64,000 nucleotides of DNA, from assembly GCA_016793925.1 (NCBI GenBank), contig JAEULH010000116.1, positions 1 to 64,000 of the forward strand, written 5' to 3'. The notes below the pieces were generated by a model. The model made no database searches, was not told where the DNA came from, and saw only the letters and a list, made by a program, of their open reading frames with translations. The position numbers and the translations under genes were made by a program. Source of the stretch: Rhodospirillales bacterium (lineage in GTDB: Bacteria; Pseudomonadota; Alphaproteobacteria; Rhodospirillales; Defluviicoccaceae). Below are positions 16,534-26,831 of the stretch, in pieces; the first letter of the stretch is position 1, and every line of letters begins with the position of its first letter.

Positions 16534-18108
16534 TCAAAGCTCTCGCTTGCCGTCAACAAGGCGGGGCACGCTCGGATCCCCGTCGTCGCGCAGTTCGGCG
16601 GGAAGCAGATCCGAAGGAACGTTCTGGTAGCAGATCGGCCGAAGAAACCGGCGGATTGCCAGCGAGCCGACCGACGTCGTGCGACTGTCTGAGGTCGCGG
16701 GGAACGGTCCGCCGTGAACCATCGCGTGCGAGACCTCAACGCCCGTGGGCCAGCCGTTGACGATGATGCGGCCGGCCTTGCGCTCCAGAACGGGGACTAG
16801 CCGGCGCGCCATGTCGGCGTCCCTCGGCTCCACGTGGATAGTGGCGGTGAGTTGGCCTTCCAGCGCCTCGGAGAGCCGATAGATGGTCTCCGCACTGTCG
16901 CACCGGATGGCAAGCGACGACGAGCCGAAAACCTCGCGGCCGAGCGCCTCGTCGGCGAGGAAGCTCTCGGCGTCGGTCGCGAAAAGAGCGGCCGTCGCCT
17001 GGTTGACGCCGTTGCCGACGCGGCCGCGCGCGACGGTTTCGACCTTGTTGTGCTGCGACAGCGCTTCGACGCCGGCCTCAAAGGCCTTGCAGATGCCCGG
17101 CGTCAGCATCGCCGGCGGCTCCCATTGTTTCAACGCCGCGCCAGCCGAGGCGAGGAAGGTGTCGAAGTCCGGCCCGGCCAATCCGAACAAGAGCCCGGGA
17201 TTTGTGCAGAACTGTCCCGCGCCCAGGGTCAGCGAGCCGACGAAATCTCGGCCCATTTGCTCGGCGCGCAACGCCAGCGCGGCCGGCAACAGGTATACCG
17301 GATTGGTGCTGCTCATCTCCGCATAGACCGGGATCGGTTCCGGACGGGCCGCGGCAATCCCGACCACCGCCAGGCCGCCGCCGCGTGAGCCGGTAAAGCC
17401 AACGGCCTTGATGCGCGGATCGGCAACGAGGGTCGAGCCGGTTTCCACCGCGCCGAGAAGGTAGGAAAAAACGCCCTCCGGCAAGCCGCAGTCGGCAACG
17501 GCCTTTTGCACCGCCCGCGCGACAATCTCGCCGGTGCCGGGATGGGCCGGGTGACCCTTGACGATAACCGGACATCCCGCCGCGAGCGCAGAGGCGGTGT
17601 CGCCGCCCGCGACTGAAAACGCCAGGGGAAAGTTGCTCGCCCCGAATACCGCGACCGGGCCGAGCGGGATGGTTCGCACCCTGAGGTCCGGCCGCGGCAT
17701 CGGCTTGCGCTCGGGAAGTGCATGATCGATCCGCAACTCGAGCGCGTCGCCGCTGCGCACGACGTCGGCGAACAGCATGAGCTGCCCGACCGTCCGCGCC
17801 CGTTCGCTTTCGATGCGAACGCGCGGCAGCGCGGTCTCTGCGGTGGCCCGCTCGATCAATTGATCGCCGATGGCCATGATGTTCTCGGCCATCGTCTCCA
17901 GGAAGCCAGCCCGCGTCTCACGGTCTGTGGCTCGGTAGGCGTGGAAGGCGGTCCACGCGAGCGCGCAGGCTTGCTCGATCTCGTCCTCGCCGGCAAATCC
18001 GAACGCGGGTTCCATTGCTTCCCCGGTCGCCGGGTTGAGCGCCTGCAACGGCCTGTCCCCAGGTGAGACGAACCTGGATCCAATCAGAATATCGCCCGTG
18101 ATCTGCAT
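16534..18108 (-). CDS. Alpha-ketoglutaric semialdehyde dehydrogenase (2,5-dioxovalerate type)
   Basis: Aldehyde dehydrogenase of 524 residues. The cofactor region has PVAVFGASNFPLAFSVAGGD and VIVKGHPAHPGTGE; the catalytic pair is Glu264 (VYAEMSSTNP) and Cys301 (GAGQFCTNPG). The KGHPAHPGT pattern is characteristic of the enzymes that oxidise 2,5-dioxopentanoate to 2-oxoglutarate in sugar-acid and pentose breakdown. The relic of a KdgD-like dehydratase beside it supports this pathway. ATG 18108 has GGGAGACCCC upstream (from cagatcccca... region read in reverse), a moderate site. Substrate range remains inferred. Confidence 0.85.
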   Translation of the reverse strand: MQITGDILIGSRFVSPGDRPLQALNPATGEAMEPAFGFAGEDEIEQACALAWTAFHAYRATDRETRAGFLETMAENIMAIGDQLIERATAETALPRVRIESERARTVGQLMLFADVVRSGDALELRIDHALPERKPMPRPDLRVRTIPLGPVAVFGASNFPLAFSVAGGDTASALAAGCPVIVKGHPAHPGTGEIVARAVQKAVADCGLPEGVFSYLLGAVETGSTLVADPRIKAVGFTGSRGGGLAVVGIAAARPEPIPVYAEMSSTNPVYLLPAALALRAEQMGRDFVGSLTLGAGQFCTNPGLLFGLAGPDFDTFLASAGAALKQWEPPAMLTPGICKAFEAGVEALSQHNKVETVARGRVGNGVNQATAALFATDAESFLADEALGREVFGSSSLAIRCDSAETIYRLSEALEGQLTATIHVEPRDADMARRLVPVLERKAGRIIVNGWPTGVEVSHAMVHGGPFPATSDSRTTSVGSLAIRRFLRPICYQNVPSDLLPAELRDDGDPSVPRLVDGKREL

Positions 18109-18143
18109 GGGGTCTCCCTATCGCGGCGACCTTCGCCGCGTGT

Positions 18144-18625
18144 TCAAGCGCACGCCGATGGTGAAACCGCCGGGCGGGTAAGGTTCCGATCGACGAGTTT
18201 GGCCATGAGCGCGCGAACGCCGAAACGCCACGGCGGCGCCCAGTCACTCGTGCGCACGCGGTTGATCAGGGTGCCGAGATCCCGCGGGAACATGTAGGGA
18301 TACCTCGCAGTGCCGCACATCGTCGAGCGAGAATTGGGCGTCGAACAGGCGGATCAGGGGACCGACGGCGGTCGATGCGCTGCTGTCCCTCGTCTTCGAC
18401 AACAGCAGCGCGCTCCGCCCCTCGAAATCGCGAAGGTTGCTGCGGCGGGCGGCCTCCCGGCGATCTTAATCAGCGGCATCAGCTTGACGATCCCCCCCCG
18501 AGGGTCGCGAGCGCCTGTTCGCGGCCATAGCGCGGGTTCGCGCCGATGGGGGGCATGGTTGCGTTCGACAACAATTCCGCCCTCACCTGTAGGCCGGCCT
18601 CGGCGAGGCCCGGTCAAATTTGCTA
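18144..18625 (-). pseudogene. Decayed gene of unknown family
   Basis: On the minus strand, protein-like text runs through three frames: RAELLSNATMPPIGANPRYG; then, after a run of eight G, IVKLMPLIK; then RREAARRSNLRDFEGRSALL and GPLIRLFDAQFSLDDVRHCE; and finally RYPYMFPRDLGTLINRVRTS, ending at a TGA at 18144-18146. Each piece has a normal residue mix, and the joins fall near homopolymers. This suggests a gene broken by at least three frameshifts. I do not recognise the family. It lies just upstream of the aldehyde dehydrogenase on the same strand. Confidence 0.4.
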
Positions 18626-18757
18626 CGGGAACGCGAAGCGGTACTTCTGCTTTTCCCTGAACTGATTCGACTTCGAACTCTGACCGGACGTGGTGCAGCA
18701 GTCTTCATGCGGCGCTAGCAACCAGAAGCGGCGATGGCTCGTCGAGCGCCGGGTTCC

Positions 18758-21208
18758 TCACTGCACTGCCATCAGAGCCTTTGCCAGTTCCTCGCGCATG
18801 GATGCTTTCTCCGCTTCGCTCAGATTTTCCGGTTCCAGAACGACGGCGAGCCGCTTGAGAGTGCCCGTAAATGCATGGGGCATTTCGCTCGCGTAGTCCT
18901 CGCTCACCGGGGTTCCCGTGTCCTCGCCGACATCGAAAGTTTCGTCGAGGGAGAAGCGAACGCCGATTGTCTGCGGGATCTTCCCTTGGGCAACCTGCTT
19001 TTCGTCTACCAACAACGTGCCGGTTGCGCCCTTGCCGATGCCTCCACCGTCATAGTCGAACTTGACCCGCACGACATGATTGCCGGGCGGGATAGCCTGA
19101 TCCGAGGCAATGCGAAATTTGTGCTGGGGCTGGTTTGAGAGCGCATAGACAAACTCCGGTTTGCTGTCCTGCAGCAGCAACGCCCAGCCGCCGAAACGCC
19201 CCCCGATGGTCGCGAGGATCCCGCTCGCACCGCCCGTTGGAATACTGATCTCAGCGGCGACGGTCCACGACTTGTTCTTGAAGTCGGGCGCCGAGCCCTC
19301 CGGAATCCGGATCATTCCAGGATAGTAATTGAACTCCGTGCGGCCGCGCGTGAGGCTGGGTCTGATCGAGGGATCGGCGCGCGATGCGAAACTCGAGTCG
19401 AGCGGATAGACGTTGTACTTTTTTGCCTCGGCATCGAAGGCGGCCTGCAGTTCCTTGAGCTTGTCTGGATACTTAGCTGCCAGGTCCTTGGCCTGACTGA
19501 AATCCTCGTCTATATTGTAAAGTTCCCACTTGAAGTTGTTGGGGTCAGGCTCTTCCCCGATCGTCACCCACGGCAGCCGAAGCGGGGTTGTATTTGCCAT
19601 CCATCCGTCCTTGTAGATGCCGCGGTTGCCGACCAGTTCGAAATACTGCGTTGAATGACGCGTGGGAGCCGTTGCGCCATCGAACGTGTACAGAAGGCTG
19701 GTGCCATCAAGCGGCTTCTGCTCGACGCCGTCCATCATCGTCGGCGGGCTGATGCCAGCGGCCTCATAGATGGTCGGTACGATATCGATCACGTGAGCGA
19801 ACTGAGATCTCAGACCGCCATCATCCTTGATACGCGCCGGCCATGAGATGACAAGACCGTTGCGCGTCCCGCCAAAATGCGACGCGACCTGCTTCGTCCA
19901 TTGCATGGGCGCGTCCATCGCATGTGCCCAGCCGACCGGATAGTGATTGTAGGCAAGCGGACCGCCCAACTCGTCGATCATGGAGAGAAGGAAGGGGAGA
20001 CTTTCCGTAACGCCGTTGCCTGCGGTCGCCACTTCGTTGGTTGTGCCTTGTAGGGTCCCTTCGGCGCTGGCTCCGTTGTCACCCATGATGAAGATAACGA
20101 GCGTGTTGTCGAGCTGACCAGACTCCTCCACGGCGCTGAGCAAGCGTCCGATCTGATTGTCGGCGTAGGAGAGTGCGCCCGCGTAAACCTCCATCATCCG
20201 CGAATAGAGACGCTTCTGATCCGCCGACAGGGAGTCCCAGGCAGGAATCTCTTCCGGACGTTTGGTCAACTGGGTATTCGGCGGGACTATCCCGAGTTTG
20301 ATCTGTCGGGCAAGCGTTTCCTCGCGCACTTTGTCCCAGCCCTGGTCAAACTGGCCTTTATACTTCTCAATCCATTCCTTCGGCGCATGATGTGGCGCAT
20401 GTGCGGTTCCGGTTGCGTAGTACAGCAACCAAGGCTTGCTCGGTGCCAGGGCATGCTGCATTCGCATCCAGGCAACCGCTTTGTCGGCGAGGTCGTGATC
20501 GAGGATGTAGTCTGACTTCCCGAGGTACGGCTCGATCGGCGTCGTGTTCTCATACAAAGCGGGGTGCCATTGATCGGAGTCCCCCCCAAGGAACCCGTAG
20601 AAATACTCGAATCCTAAACCGCTCGGCCACAAATCAAACGGCCCTGCCTGGCTTGACATCCAGTCAGGCACGTTGTGCATTTTGCCAAACCATGAAGTAT
20701 TATAGCCATTTTCCTTGAGCACTTCGCCGACCGACCCTGCACCCTTCGGAACGAGCGAATTGTATCCCGGATAACCTGTCGCAAACTCGGTGATGACGCC
20801 GCTCGCCACCGAATGGTGGTTACGCCCGGTGATGAGTGCCGCACGCGTCGGCGAGCACAGCGCCGTGGTGTGGAACATGTTATAGCGCAGGCCGTTGTCC
20901 GCGAGCCGCTGAAGGGTGGGCGTTTGAATTGGCCCCCCAAAAGTACTGCTGGCGCCGAAGCCAACGTCGTCCGTTAAAATCAGGAGCACATTTGGAGCAC
21001 CCTCTGGTGCTTCGAGTGCCTTTGGGAAGTCCGGTGTCGAATTCTTCGCCGTGCGTTCGATGTTGCCCTTGAACGGTTCGGGCGTTATCGGCAAAACGGT
21101 CCGGTCGGGTTGACTATCGGAAGTCTCGGGCCCCGCGGCAAGAGCGAGTGGCGAGCCTCCGATTGCGAGCGCGAGCGCAATGCTCGCAACGGCAAGAATA
21201 TGTCGCAT
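18758..21208 (-). CDS. Exported arylsulfatase
   Basis: 816 residues with a signal peptide (cleavage near ALAAG, about residue 26). The sulfatase core begins APNVLLILTDDVGFGASSTF with the metal-binding Asp80-Asp81. Cys118 in CSPTR is the site that must be turned into formylglycine. Further ligands are seen in the FIMGDNGASAEG segment. After about residue 570 comes a beta-rich domain (SWTVAAEISIPTGGASGILA, later FDYDGGGIGKGATGT) found in large arylsulfatases. It would hydrolyse sulfate esters in the periplasm. ATG 21208 has GGGGAGGAG upstream. No formylglycine-generating enzyme is encoded in this window. Confidence 0.9.
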   Translation of the reverse strand: MRHILAVASIALALAIGGSPLALAAGPETSDSQPDRTVLPITPEPFKGNIERTAKNSTPDFPKALEAPEGAPNVLLILTDDVGFGASSTFGGPIQTPTLQRLADNGLRYNMFHTTALCSPTRAALITGRNHHSVASGVITEFATGYPGYNSLVPKGAGSVGEVLKENGYNTSWFGKMHNVPDWMSSQAGPFDLWPSGLGFEYFYGFLGGDSDQWHPALYENTTPIEPYLGKSDYILDHDLADKAVAWMRMQHALAPSKPWLLYYATGTAHAPHHAPKEWIEKYKGQFDQGWDKVREETLARQIKLGIVPPNTQLTKRPEEIPAWDSLSADQKRLYSRMMEVYAGALSYADNQIGRLLSAVEESGQLDNTLVIFIMGDNGASAEGTLQGTTNEVATAGNGVTESLPFLLSMIDELGGPLAYNHYPVGWAHAMDAPMQWTKQVASHFGGTRNGLVISWPARIKDDGGLRSQFAHVIDIVPTIYEAAGISPPTMMDGVEQKPLDGTSLLYTFDGATAPTRHSTQYFELVGNRGIYKDGWMANTTPLRLPWVTIGEEPDPNNFKWELYNIDEDFSQAKDLAAKYPDKLKELQAAFDAEAKKYNVYPLDSSFASRADPSIRPSLTRGRTEFNYYPGMIRIPEGSAPDFKNKSWTVAAEISIPTGGASGILATIGGRFGGWALLLQDSKPEFVYALSNQPQHKFRIASDQAIPPGNHVVRVKFDYDGGGIGKGATGTLLVDEKQVAQGKIPQTIGVRFSLDETFDVGEDTGTPVSEDYASEMPHAFTGTLKRLAVVLEPENLSEAEKASMREELAKALMAVQ

Positions 21209-21630
21209 GACGCTCCTCCCCGGTGGCCCTTTATCGAGTCCTTATCGTCCCGACTCTGATGTCGTTCTTTGGCAACGCCTTTCAAGCAGAGTTCCCACGG
21301 CAGGGTACACCGGCATCACGAGCTTTCTGCTCAAGGCCGTGCGCGACGATTCCCGGTTTGCCGAGTAACGGCGCGAGCCATTGCGGGAATCACCCGAAGC
21401 TGCGGTTGTGCGGTTCTCGGGTGATGGCTCAGGATGTCTGTGTGGTGGTCAACGCCGAGGATCGCGGCGCGCCCTTTTCCTAACTCGCCGCCGCAGATCA
21501 GAATTCGACCACCAAGCCCTCAGGCACCCGCTACAGCCTGAACCGGGCACCCACACCGGCGGCCGACGGATCTCCTGCGCCTTTCGGCAAGTCGCCTCGC
21601 ACCGCCAGGCGGTTCCGCCCCCTCACGGGC
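21209..21630. other. Intergenic region between the sulfatase and ptsN
   Basis: About 420 bases. It should contain the sulfatase promoter. Open frames on both strands are short and low in conserved features; I see no gene, repeat or clear terminator. Confidence 0.3.
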
Positions 21631-22095
21631 TCAGGCGGCCCAGCTTGCCGCCGTGTCCACAAGCAGCGCGTAAAGCGCTTCGGCATCGTCGGTGCCCCGC
21701 AACTTCTCGCATGTCGGCTTATCGCGCAGCAGACGCGAGACCCTGGCGAGCGCCTTGAGATGATCGGCACCCGACGACTCGGGCGCCAGCAGGAGAAAGA
21801 TGAGATCGACCGGACGATCATCGATAGCGTCGAAATCGATCGGCTGATCGAGGCGAGCAAAAAGGCCATAAAGCTGATCCAGCGTCGACAGTTTGCCGTG
21901 AGGGATGGCGATCCCGTTGCCGACGCCGGTGGTTCCGAGGCGCTCACGCTTCATCAGGGTCGAAAATAGAGCGCGCTCTGGCTGTCCGGTGATCTCCGCA
22001 GCCCGCTTCGCAAGATCCTGTAAAGCCTGCTTCTTGCTGGTCGCACGCAGCCGCGCGATGACGTGGTCGGGCTTGATCAGGTCGGAAATGTCCAT
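21631..22095 (-). CDS. ptsN: PTS EIIA-Ntr regulatory protein
   Basis: 154 residues, family length. The phosphorylated histidine is His66 in NGIAIPHGKL. The protein accepts phosphate from the nitrogen-type phosphotransfer relay and regulates targets rather than carrying sugar. It lies after hpf (12 bases apart) and downstream of rpoN on the same strand, the common proteobacterial order. Its likely phosphate donors, an HPr and an EI, are encoded at 45.2-47.3 kb. Confidence 0.92.
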   Translation of the reverse strand: MDISDLIKPDHVIARLRATSKKQALQDLAKRAAEITGQPERALFSTLMKRERLGTTGVGNGIAIPHGKLSTLDQLYGLFARLDQPIDFDAIDDRPVDLIFLLLAPESSGADHLKALARVSRLLRDKPTCEKLRGTDDAEALYALLVDTAASWAA

Positions 22096-22107
22096 TGTTT
22101 CGTCCCC

Positions 22108-22686
22108 CTACGCCTTGCGCGTATTCGCGGGGTCGATCCAGCCGATGTTACCGTCGGTGCGACGGTAGATGACGTTAAGACCGCCAGTCGAGCGGTTGTG
22201 GAAGATCATTGCCGGGCTGTCGGCCAGATCCATGCGCATAACTGCTTCGCCGACGCTCATGGTAGCGATCTCCGTCGCGATTTCTGCGATGATGGCGGGT
22301 TGACCATCGGCCGGCAATTCCTCTTCGTCGTTTTCCGCTGCGATGACGTATTGCTGCGCAGGGGTGCTGTCCTCTTCCGATCGGCGGCTGTGATGATGGT
22401 CGTTCAGCCGCCTTTTGTAGCGCCGCAGTTGCTTTGCGATGCGCTCGACGGCCGCATCGACAGCGGCGTAAGCATCGTCGGCCGCGGCACGACCCTGAAC
22501 CAGAAAGCCTCGGCTCGGGTGCACGGTGACGTCGGCACGAAAGAGATGGGCCTCGCGAGACACCGTAACCACTGCGTCGTGCGCTTTCGGAAAGTACTTG
22601 CCGACGACAGCGGCAAGGGCGTCGCCGATATGGTCGTGCAGCGCCTCACCAATGTCCAAGCCTTTGCCGGTAATCGAGATGTCCAT
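22108..22686 (-). CDS. hpf: Ribosome hibernation-promoting factor, long form
   Basis: 192 residues. The N-terminal S30AE domain starts MDISITGKGLDIGEALHDHI and includes FRADVTVHPSRGF. The C-terminal domain, EAVMRMDLADSPAMIFHNRS and later NVIYRRTDGNIGWIDP, is the dimerising part of the long form, which forms 100S ribosomes in stationary phase. A His/Glu-rich linker joins the two. It sits between rpoN and ptsN. Confidence 0.93.
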   Translation of the reverse strand: MDISITGKGLDIGEALHDHIGDALAAVVGKYFPKAHDAVVTVSREAHLFRADVTVHPSRGFLVQGRAAADDAYAAVDAAVERIAKQLRRYKRRLNDHHHSRRSEEDSTPAQQYVIAAENDEEELPADGQPAIIAEIATEIATMSVGEAVMRMDLADSPAMIFHNRSTGGLNVIYRRTDGNIGWIDPANTRKA

Positions 22687-22835
22687 GATTATGGGATCCT
22701 GAGGCTGGGTGACAGGCCCACAGCTTCGGTGCCGATAAGGTCCCAGACTTTCAGGCGGAGACCATAGAAAGCGCGCATGTCTGCGTCACGCTAGGGTCCG
22801 AGAGGCCGGGACGATAGATGTCGCGACATTGGGTG

Positions 22836-24404
22836 TCAAGCTGTGCCCTTTCCGTCGTAACGATGCAGCGCGTCCTTTTCGCGCCGACGCTGCACGGAGG
22901 ATGGGATACCCATCGCTTCGCGATACTTGGCCACAGTTCGCCGCGCGATGTCGATACCTTCCTTCTGCAGGAGGTCGGCGAGGCCATCGTCGGAGAGAAT
23001 TCCCCCGACGGTTTCGGCTTCGATCAGCGCCTTTATGTGGTGGCGCACGGACTCGGCGGAGTGGATATCGCCGCCGCGCAACCCTCCCACGGCATGCGTG
23101 AAAAAGTACTTAAGCTCGAAAATGCCACGCGGAGTCGCCATGAATTTATTGGAGGTGACGCGGCTGACAGTGCTCTCGTGCATGCCGATGGCTTCTGCGA
23201 TGTCGCGCAAAATCAGCGGGCGCAGGCTGTGGACGCCGTTGATAAAGAAGCTTTCCTGCTGCCGGACGATCTCAGCCGAAACTTTGAGAATGGTCGTCGC
23301 GCGCTGGTGCAGGGACTTAACCAGCCAATTGGCCGTCTGCATGCATTCGGCAATATACTGTTTGTCCTCCCGCGTGCGCGCGCTTCGGTTCAGCTTAACG
23401 TAATACTGATTGTTGACCAGCACCCGCGGCAAAGTCTCGCTGTTCAATTCAACGACCCAGCCGCCGCTTTGCTGAGGCCGCATCATGACGTCAGGAACGA
23501 CTGGCTGACTAACGACATGATCGAACGCCAGCGCAGGCTTGGGGCTTAGTGTGCGGATCTCGGCGGCCATCTTCAGAATCTGCCCGTGTTCCACTCCGCA
23601 AATTCTGGCAAGGCTCGCCCAGTCGCGCTTCGCAACGAGATCAAGATGATCCAGCAGGGTCTGCATCGCGATGTCCAGCCGACCGCGATCCGCAAGCTGC
23701 AGACCCAGGCACTCGGCCAGGCTCCGAGCGAAAATACCGGCCGGCTCGAATGTCTGCAGCTTCGCCAGCGTGGCTTCCACCTGAGCCTGCGAACAACCGA
23801 GGGCGTCGGACACAAGCGAGAGATCGGCGCTGAGGTAACCCGCGTCGTCCAACAGATCGATCAGGTAATGGCCAATCAGGCGCTCTGCAGGATCGACGAT
23901 ATCAACGGCAAGCTGCCCGCTCAGCACCTCGCGCAGCGACGTTCCGCCTGCCAGCATGTCCTCGAAAGCGATTGCGCGATCGTCGAAGGTGCCGTTGCGG
24001 CTCTGCCACGTTGCACCGCCTCCGACATCGCTGCCAGCGTCACCGGCACCGACGCTATTGTCGAACACGTTGTCATAAAAGTCGCTGTCAATGCCGGCGC
24101 CCGCGTAGTCTGGCGAATCGTCGGCCAGCGCCCGATCGAGCGCTCGCGGGTCGCCCCCGTCGTTGCCGTCGGCTGCATCAGCCGGCGGCGCATCTCCAGT
24201 TCCGCCCGCCTCATCACCAGCAGTTGGAGCCTCGCCGGCCTCCAGCAGCGGGTTTTGCTCCAACTGCTGGTCGACGTATGCAGAAAGCTCAAGACTGGAG
24301 AACTGCAGCAGCTTGATGGCCTGCTGCAGTTGCGGCGTCATGACAAGCGCCTGAGTTTGCCTCAGGTCAAGACGTGGGCCAAGCACCATACCGGATCCGC
24401 TCAA
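22836..24404 (-). CDS. rpoN: RNA polymerase sigma-54 factor
   Basis: 522 residues. Region I is glutamine- and leucine-rich ([20 protein letters not shown]), followed by an acidic region II (residues about 60-110). The C-terminus has the helix-turn-helix and the RpoN box [17 protein letters not shown]. It directs transcription from -24/-12 promoters together with enhancer-binding ATPases. Its ATG overlaps the TGA of lptB by 4 bases, so it is coupled to the lipopolysaccharide export genes; hpf begins 149 bases downstream. Confidence 0.95.
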   Translation of the reverse strand: MSGSGMVLGPRLDLRQTQALVMTPQLQQAIKLLQFSSLELSAYVDQQLEQNPLLEAGEAPTAGDEAGGTGDAPPADAADGNDGGDPRALDRALADDSPDYAGAGIDSDFYDNVFDNSVGAGDAGSDVGGGATWQSRNGTFDDRAIAFEDMLAGGTSLREVLSGQLAVDIVDPAERLIGHYLIDLLDDAGYLSADLSLVSDALGCSQAQVEATLAKLQTFEPAGIFARSLAECLGLQLADRGRLDIAMQTLLDHLDLVAKRDWASLARICGVEHGQILKMAAEIRTLSPKPALAFDHVVSQPVVPDVMMRPQQSGGWVVELNSETLPRVLVNNQYYVKLNRSARTREDKQYIAECMQTANWLVKSLHQRATTILKVSAEIVRQQESFFINGVHSLRPLILRDIAEAIGMHESTVSRVTSNKFMATPRGIFELKYFFTHAVGGLRGGDIHSAESVRHHIKALIEAETVGGILSDDGLADLLQKEGIDIARRTVAKYREAMGIPSSVQRRREKDALHRYDGKGTA

Positions 24405-25204
24405 AGGCTGAACCGGTCGCCGAGGTAGACGCGGCGCACATCTTCGTTGCCGACAATTTCGGCAGCCGTACCTTCGGTCAGCACAAAGCCGTCGTGGATA
24501 ATGTAGGCCCGGTCGATGACATCCAGCGTCTCGCGGACGTTGTGGTCGGTGATCAAAACTCCGATGCCGCGGTCCTTGAGGTGAACAACGAGATCGCGAA
24601 TGTCGTTGAGCGCGATAGGGTCGATGCCAGCGAACGGCTCGTCGAGGAAAATGAAATGCGGTCCTGAAGCCAAGGCCCGTGCAATTTCGACTCGCCGTCG
24701 TTCGCCTCCGGACAAGGCCAATGCCGGCGACCGGCGGACATGACCGATGGAAAACTCGGCAAGCAGGCCTTCGAGAATCGCTTCGCGCCGCTTTCGCTTT
24801 CGCTCGACCACCTCAAGGATGGAGCGGATATTGTCCTCGACGCTGAGGCCGCGAAATATGGAAGCTTCCTGCGGAAGATAGCCGACGCCGAGCCTGGCCC
24901 GATGGTGCATCGGGAAGCTGGTGACGTCCTCTCCATCGATGGTGACGCTGCCTTCATCCGGAGCCAGCAGCCCGGTGATGATGTAGAAGCAGGTCGTCTT
25001 GCCGGCACCGTTGGGCCCGAGCAGGCCCACGATCTCGCCGCGCTGAAGCGACAGGCTGACGCTGCGCAGCACCGTGCGCTGGCCGTAGCGCTTGCTGATG
25101 TTCACCGCGAAGAGGCCCCGGTCGCCGCTGACCAGCCGCGGCCGTTGCGACGCTCGCGGCGGCTGATCGAGGGTTCGGGAGGGTACGGTGCTTCTAAGGT
25201 CCAT
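24401..25204 (-). CDS. lptB: LPS export ABC transporter ATP-binding protein
   Basis: 267 residues. Walker A is [19 protein letters not shown], the signature is [20 protein letters not shown], and Walker B is [13 protein letters not shown], with the switch histidine in [12 protein letters not shown]. It drives lipopolysaccharide extraction from the inner membrane with LptF/LptG, which are not in this window. The first 30 residues before the domain are longer than usual. ATG 25204 is chosen; a TTG two codons earlier is possible. Confidence 0.93.
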   Translation of the reverse strand: MDLRSTVPSRTLDQPPRASQRPRLVSGDRGLFAVNISKRYGQRTVLRSVSLSLQRGEIVGLLGPNGAGKTTCFYIITGLLAPDEGSVTIDGEDVTSFPMHHRARLGVGYLPQEASIFRGLSVEDNIRSILEVVERKRKRREAILEGLLAEFSIGHVRRSPALALSGGERRRVEIARALASGPHFIFLDEPFAGIDPIALNDIRDLVVHLKDRGIGVLITDHNVRETLDVIDRAYIIHDGFVLTEGTAAEIVGNEDVRRVYLGDRFSL

Positions 25205-25236
25205 CTTCAAGGATGCCGAGATCCGCTCAGTAAAGG

Positions 25237-26100
25237 TCAGCCACCGCTGCCGCTTTTCAACTGAATTCGCCCGCGCACGCGCCCCGAGCTAGGCTGGGGC
25301 TGTTCACAGGCAAACAGCTTGCTTACGCCGGAGTTGAAATCCATCTGCCCCCGGCATCCGTCGAGCCGGTCATTGCCTCGGAAGATCTTAACGGATCCTT
25401 CAACGGTCGCGATACCGCTTTTGGCATCATAATTGCCGCGGTCGCTGAAGATCGTCTCCGTCGCGGTCACAACCTTCACATTGCCGTCCGCATCGGCGGT
25501 CGAAAGTTCCGACTTGCCGTCTGCGCCCTTGGCGAAATACGCGGTGATGGTATCGCCGTAGATCTGCCGGTCAGGCTGGATCGCAACGGCGTTGCCGGTG
25601 GCAACCAGACGATTGGCCTTGGGCCAATACTCGAGGCTGCGGTCGGCCGTAATCTCGTTGCGGTCGCTGATCAGCTTTACCCTGTCGCCACCGGTCAGAA
25701 GCAACCGGTCGTCGGCAACCTCGTAAACGGCATGCCCGCCGAAGGCAGTCTGACCGGACGTCGACAGCCGAACCGCGCCATCGGCGATGACGCGAAAGAT
25801 CTCGCTCTTGCCGCCCGGATTGTCGCGATAGAGGGCGCGCAGCTCCCGCGCCTGCACCGCAAGATCGCCGCGAACCGCTCGGGCATTGCCGCGGGCGATG
25901 ACAACCTGCTCGCCACGTTGCCACTCCAGGCCTTCGTCCGCGTCGATGCGCAACTCCGTACCGGGCTCCCCGGTGGTTGCTTGTGCCTGCGCTCCCAGCG
26001 CCGGTTCGGCTGACAGCCCAAGCGCCGACAGCAAGGCGAAGACGCTGCACAGGCATACCCAGCCACTGAGGCGCTGCAACTCCGAGCGGCACCGGCTCAT
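25237..26100 (-). CDS. lptA: LPS transport periplasmic protein LptA
   Basis: 287 residues with an N-terminal signal sequence (hydrophobic stretch ending around EPALGAQA). The OstA-type beta-jellyroll is visible: [38 protein letters not shown] and [20 protein letters not shown]. It bridges the inner and outer membranes for lipopolysaccharide. The ATG overlaps the lptC stop by 4 bases. It is longer than the E. coli protein, mainly through the C-terminal part after residue 220. Confidence 0.88.
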   Translation of the reverse strand: MSRCRSELQRLSGWVCLCSVFALLSALGLSAEPALGAQAQATTGEPGTELRIDADEGLEWQRGEQVVIARGNARAVRGDLAVQARELRALYRDNPGGKSEIFRVIADGAVRLSTSGQTAFGGHAVYEVADDRLLLTGGDRVKLISDRNEITADRSLEYWPKANRLVATGNAVAIQPDRQIYGDTITAYFAKGADGKSELSTADADGNVKVVTATETIFSDRGNYDAKSGIATVEGSVKIFRGNDRLDGCRGQMDFNSGVSKLFACEQPQPSSGRVRGRIQLKSGSGG

Positions 26101-26813
26101 GAGGGCTTCTCCCCTGCTGTGCCGGCAACGACCAGGGTCGAGCGACCGTCGACAAAGATGGTCTGGCCGAAACCGATCACGCGAAAGCCTTCGCCAACGA
26201 CCGAACCTAGCGGTCCCTCGCCGTGCACCGGATCGGTTCCCGAGGCAGTTCCCGAACTCAGATCAAAATTCGCCGCTGCCGTCTCGTAACGGGAGCCGTC
26301 TCCCGTCACCAGTACGACGCCACCGCTCAAATCCAGCAAACGGGCGTCCTGATGAAAAAGGCCCTCGGCTGCGGTAATGACGGTTTTCGTGCCGTCTTCC
26401 ATTTCGATTTCGCCCCGTGGCCGCGTCAGTCCGAGTACGCCGGGTTGGCCTTCCTGTTGCCGGACAAAATCAGCGGTAATGACGAACGGCCGTCCCTTGT
26501 CGTCACTGCCAGTCAGGCGCGCCTTAACAAGCCCCTCGCCGTTGGCGTCGAGTTTCTCCAGGGACGCCATGCCGATCCGCAGCCGGTCCATCCGCGGCTG
26601 AATCTGGGGCCAGATGACGACAAAGGCCGCGGTCGTCGCAGCTACTACGACCAGGACGATCCGCAACGTCCGCGCGATCGCGACAGAGCGCCGGGTCCGG
26701 CGCGCCGTCGCCGCGCGATTCCGTTCGATACCGTCAACCTCACCGCCGTGGCTCTCGGCCGCGGAGTTTGGCGATAACACCTTCGGCGCAGCGGGCTGAG
26801 GGAACCGCCGCAT
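26097..26813 (-). CDS. lptC: LPS export protein LptC
   Basis: 238 residues. An arginine-rich cytoplasmic tail of about 50 residues precedes one membrane segment (IVLVVVAATTAAFVVIWPQI), then a periplasmic domain with DKGRPFVITADFVRQ and the repeat-like strands of the LptC fold. It passes lipopolysaccharide from LptB2FG to LptA. ATG 26813 is preceded by TTGGAGGAT, a strong site, and is preferred over the TTG at 26822. It follows kdsD by 18 bases. Confidence 0.88.
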   Translation of the reverse strand: MRRFPQPAAPKVLSPNSAAESHGGEVDGIERNRAATARRTRRSVAIARTLRIVLVVVAATTAAFVVIWPQIQPRMDRLRIGMASLEKLDANGEGLVKARLTGSDDKGRPFVITADFVRQQEGQPGVLGLTRPRGEIEMEDGTKTVITAAEGLFHQDARLLDLSGGVVLVTGDGSRYETAAANFDLSSGTASGTDPVHGEGPLGSVVGEGFRVIGFGQTIFVDGRSTLVVAGTAGEKPS

Positions 26814-26831
26814 ATCCTCCAACGATTCCCT

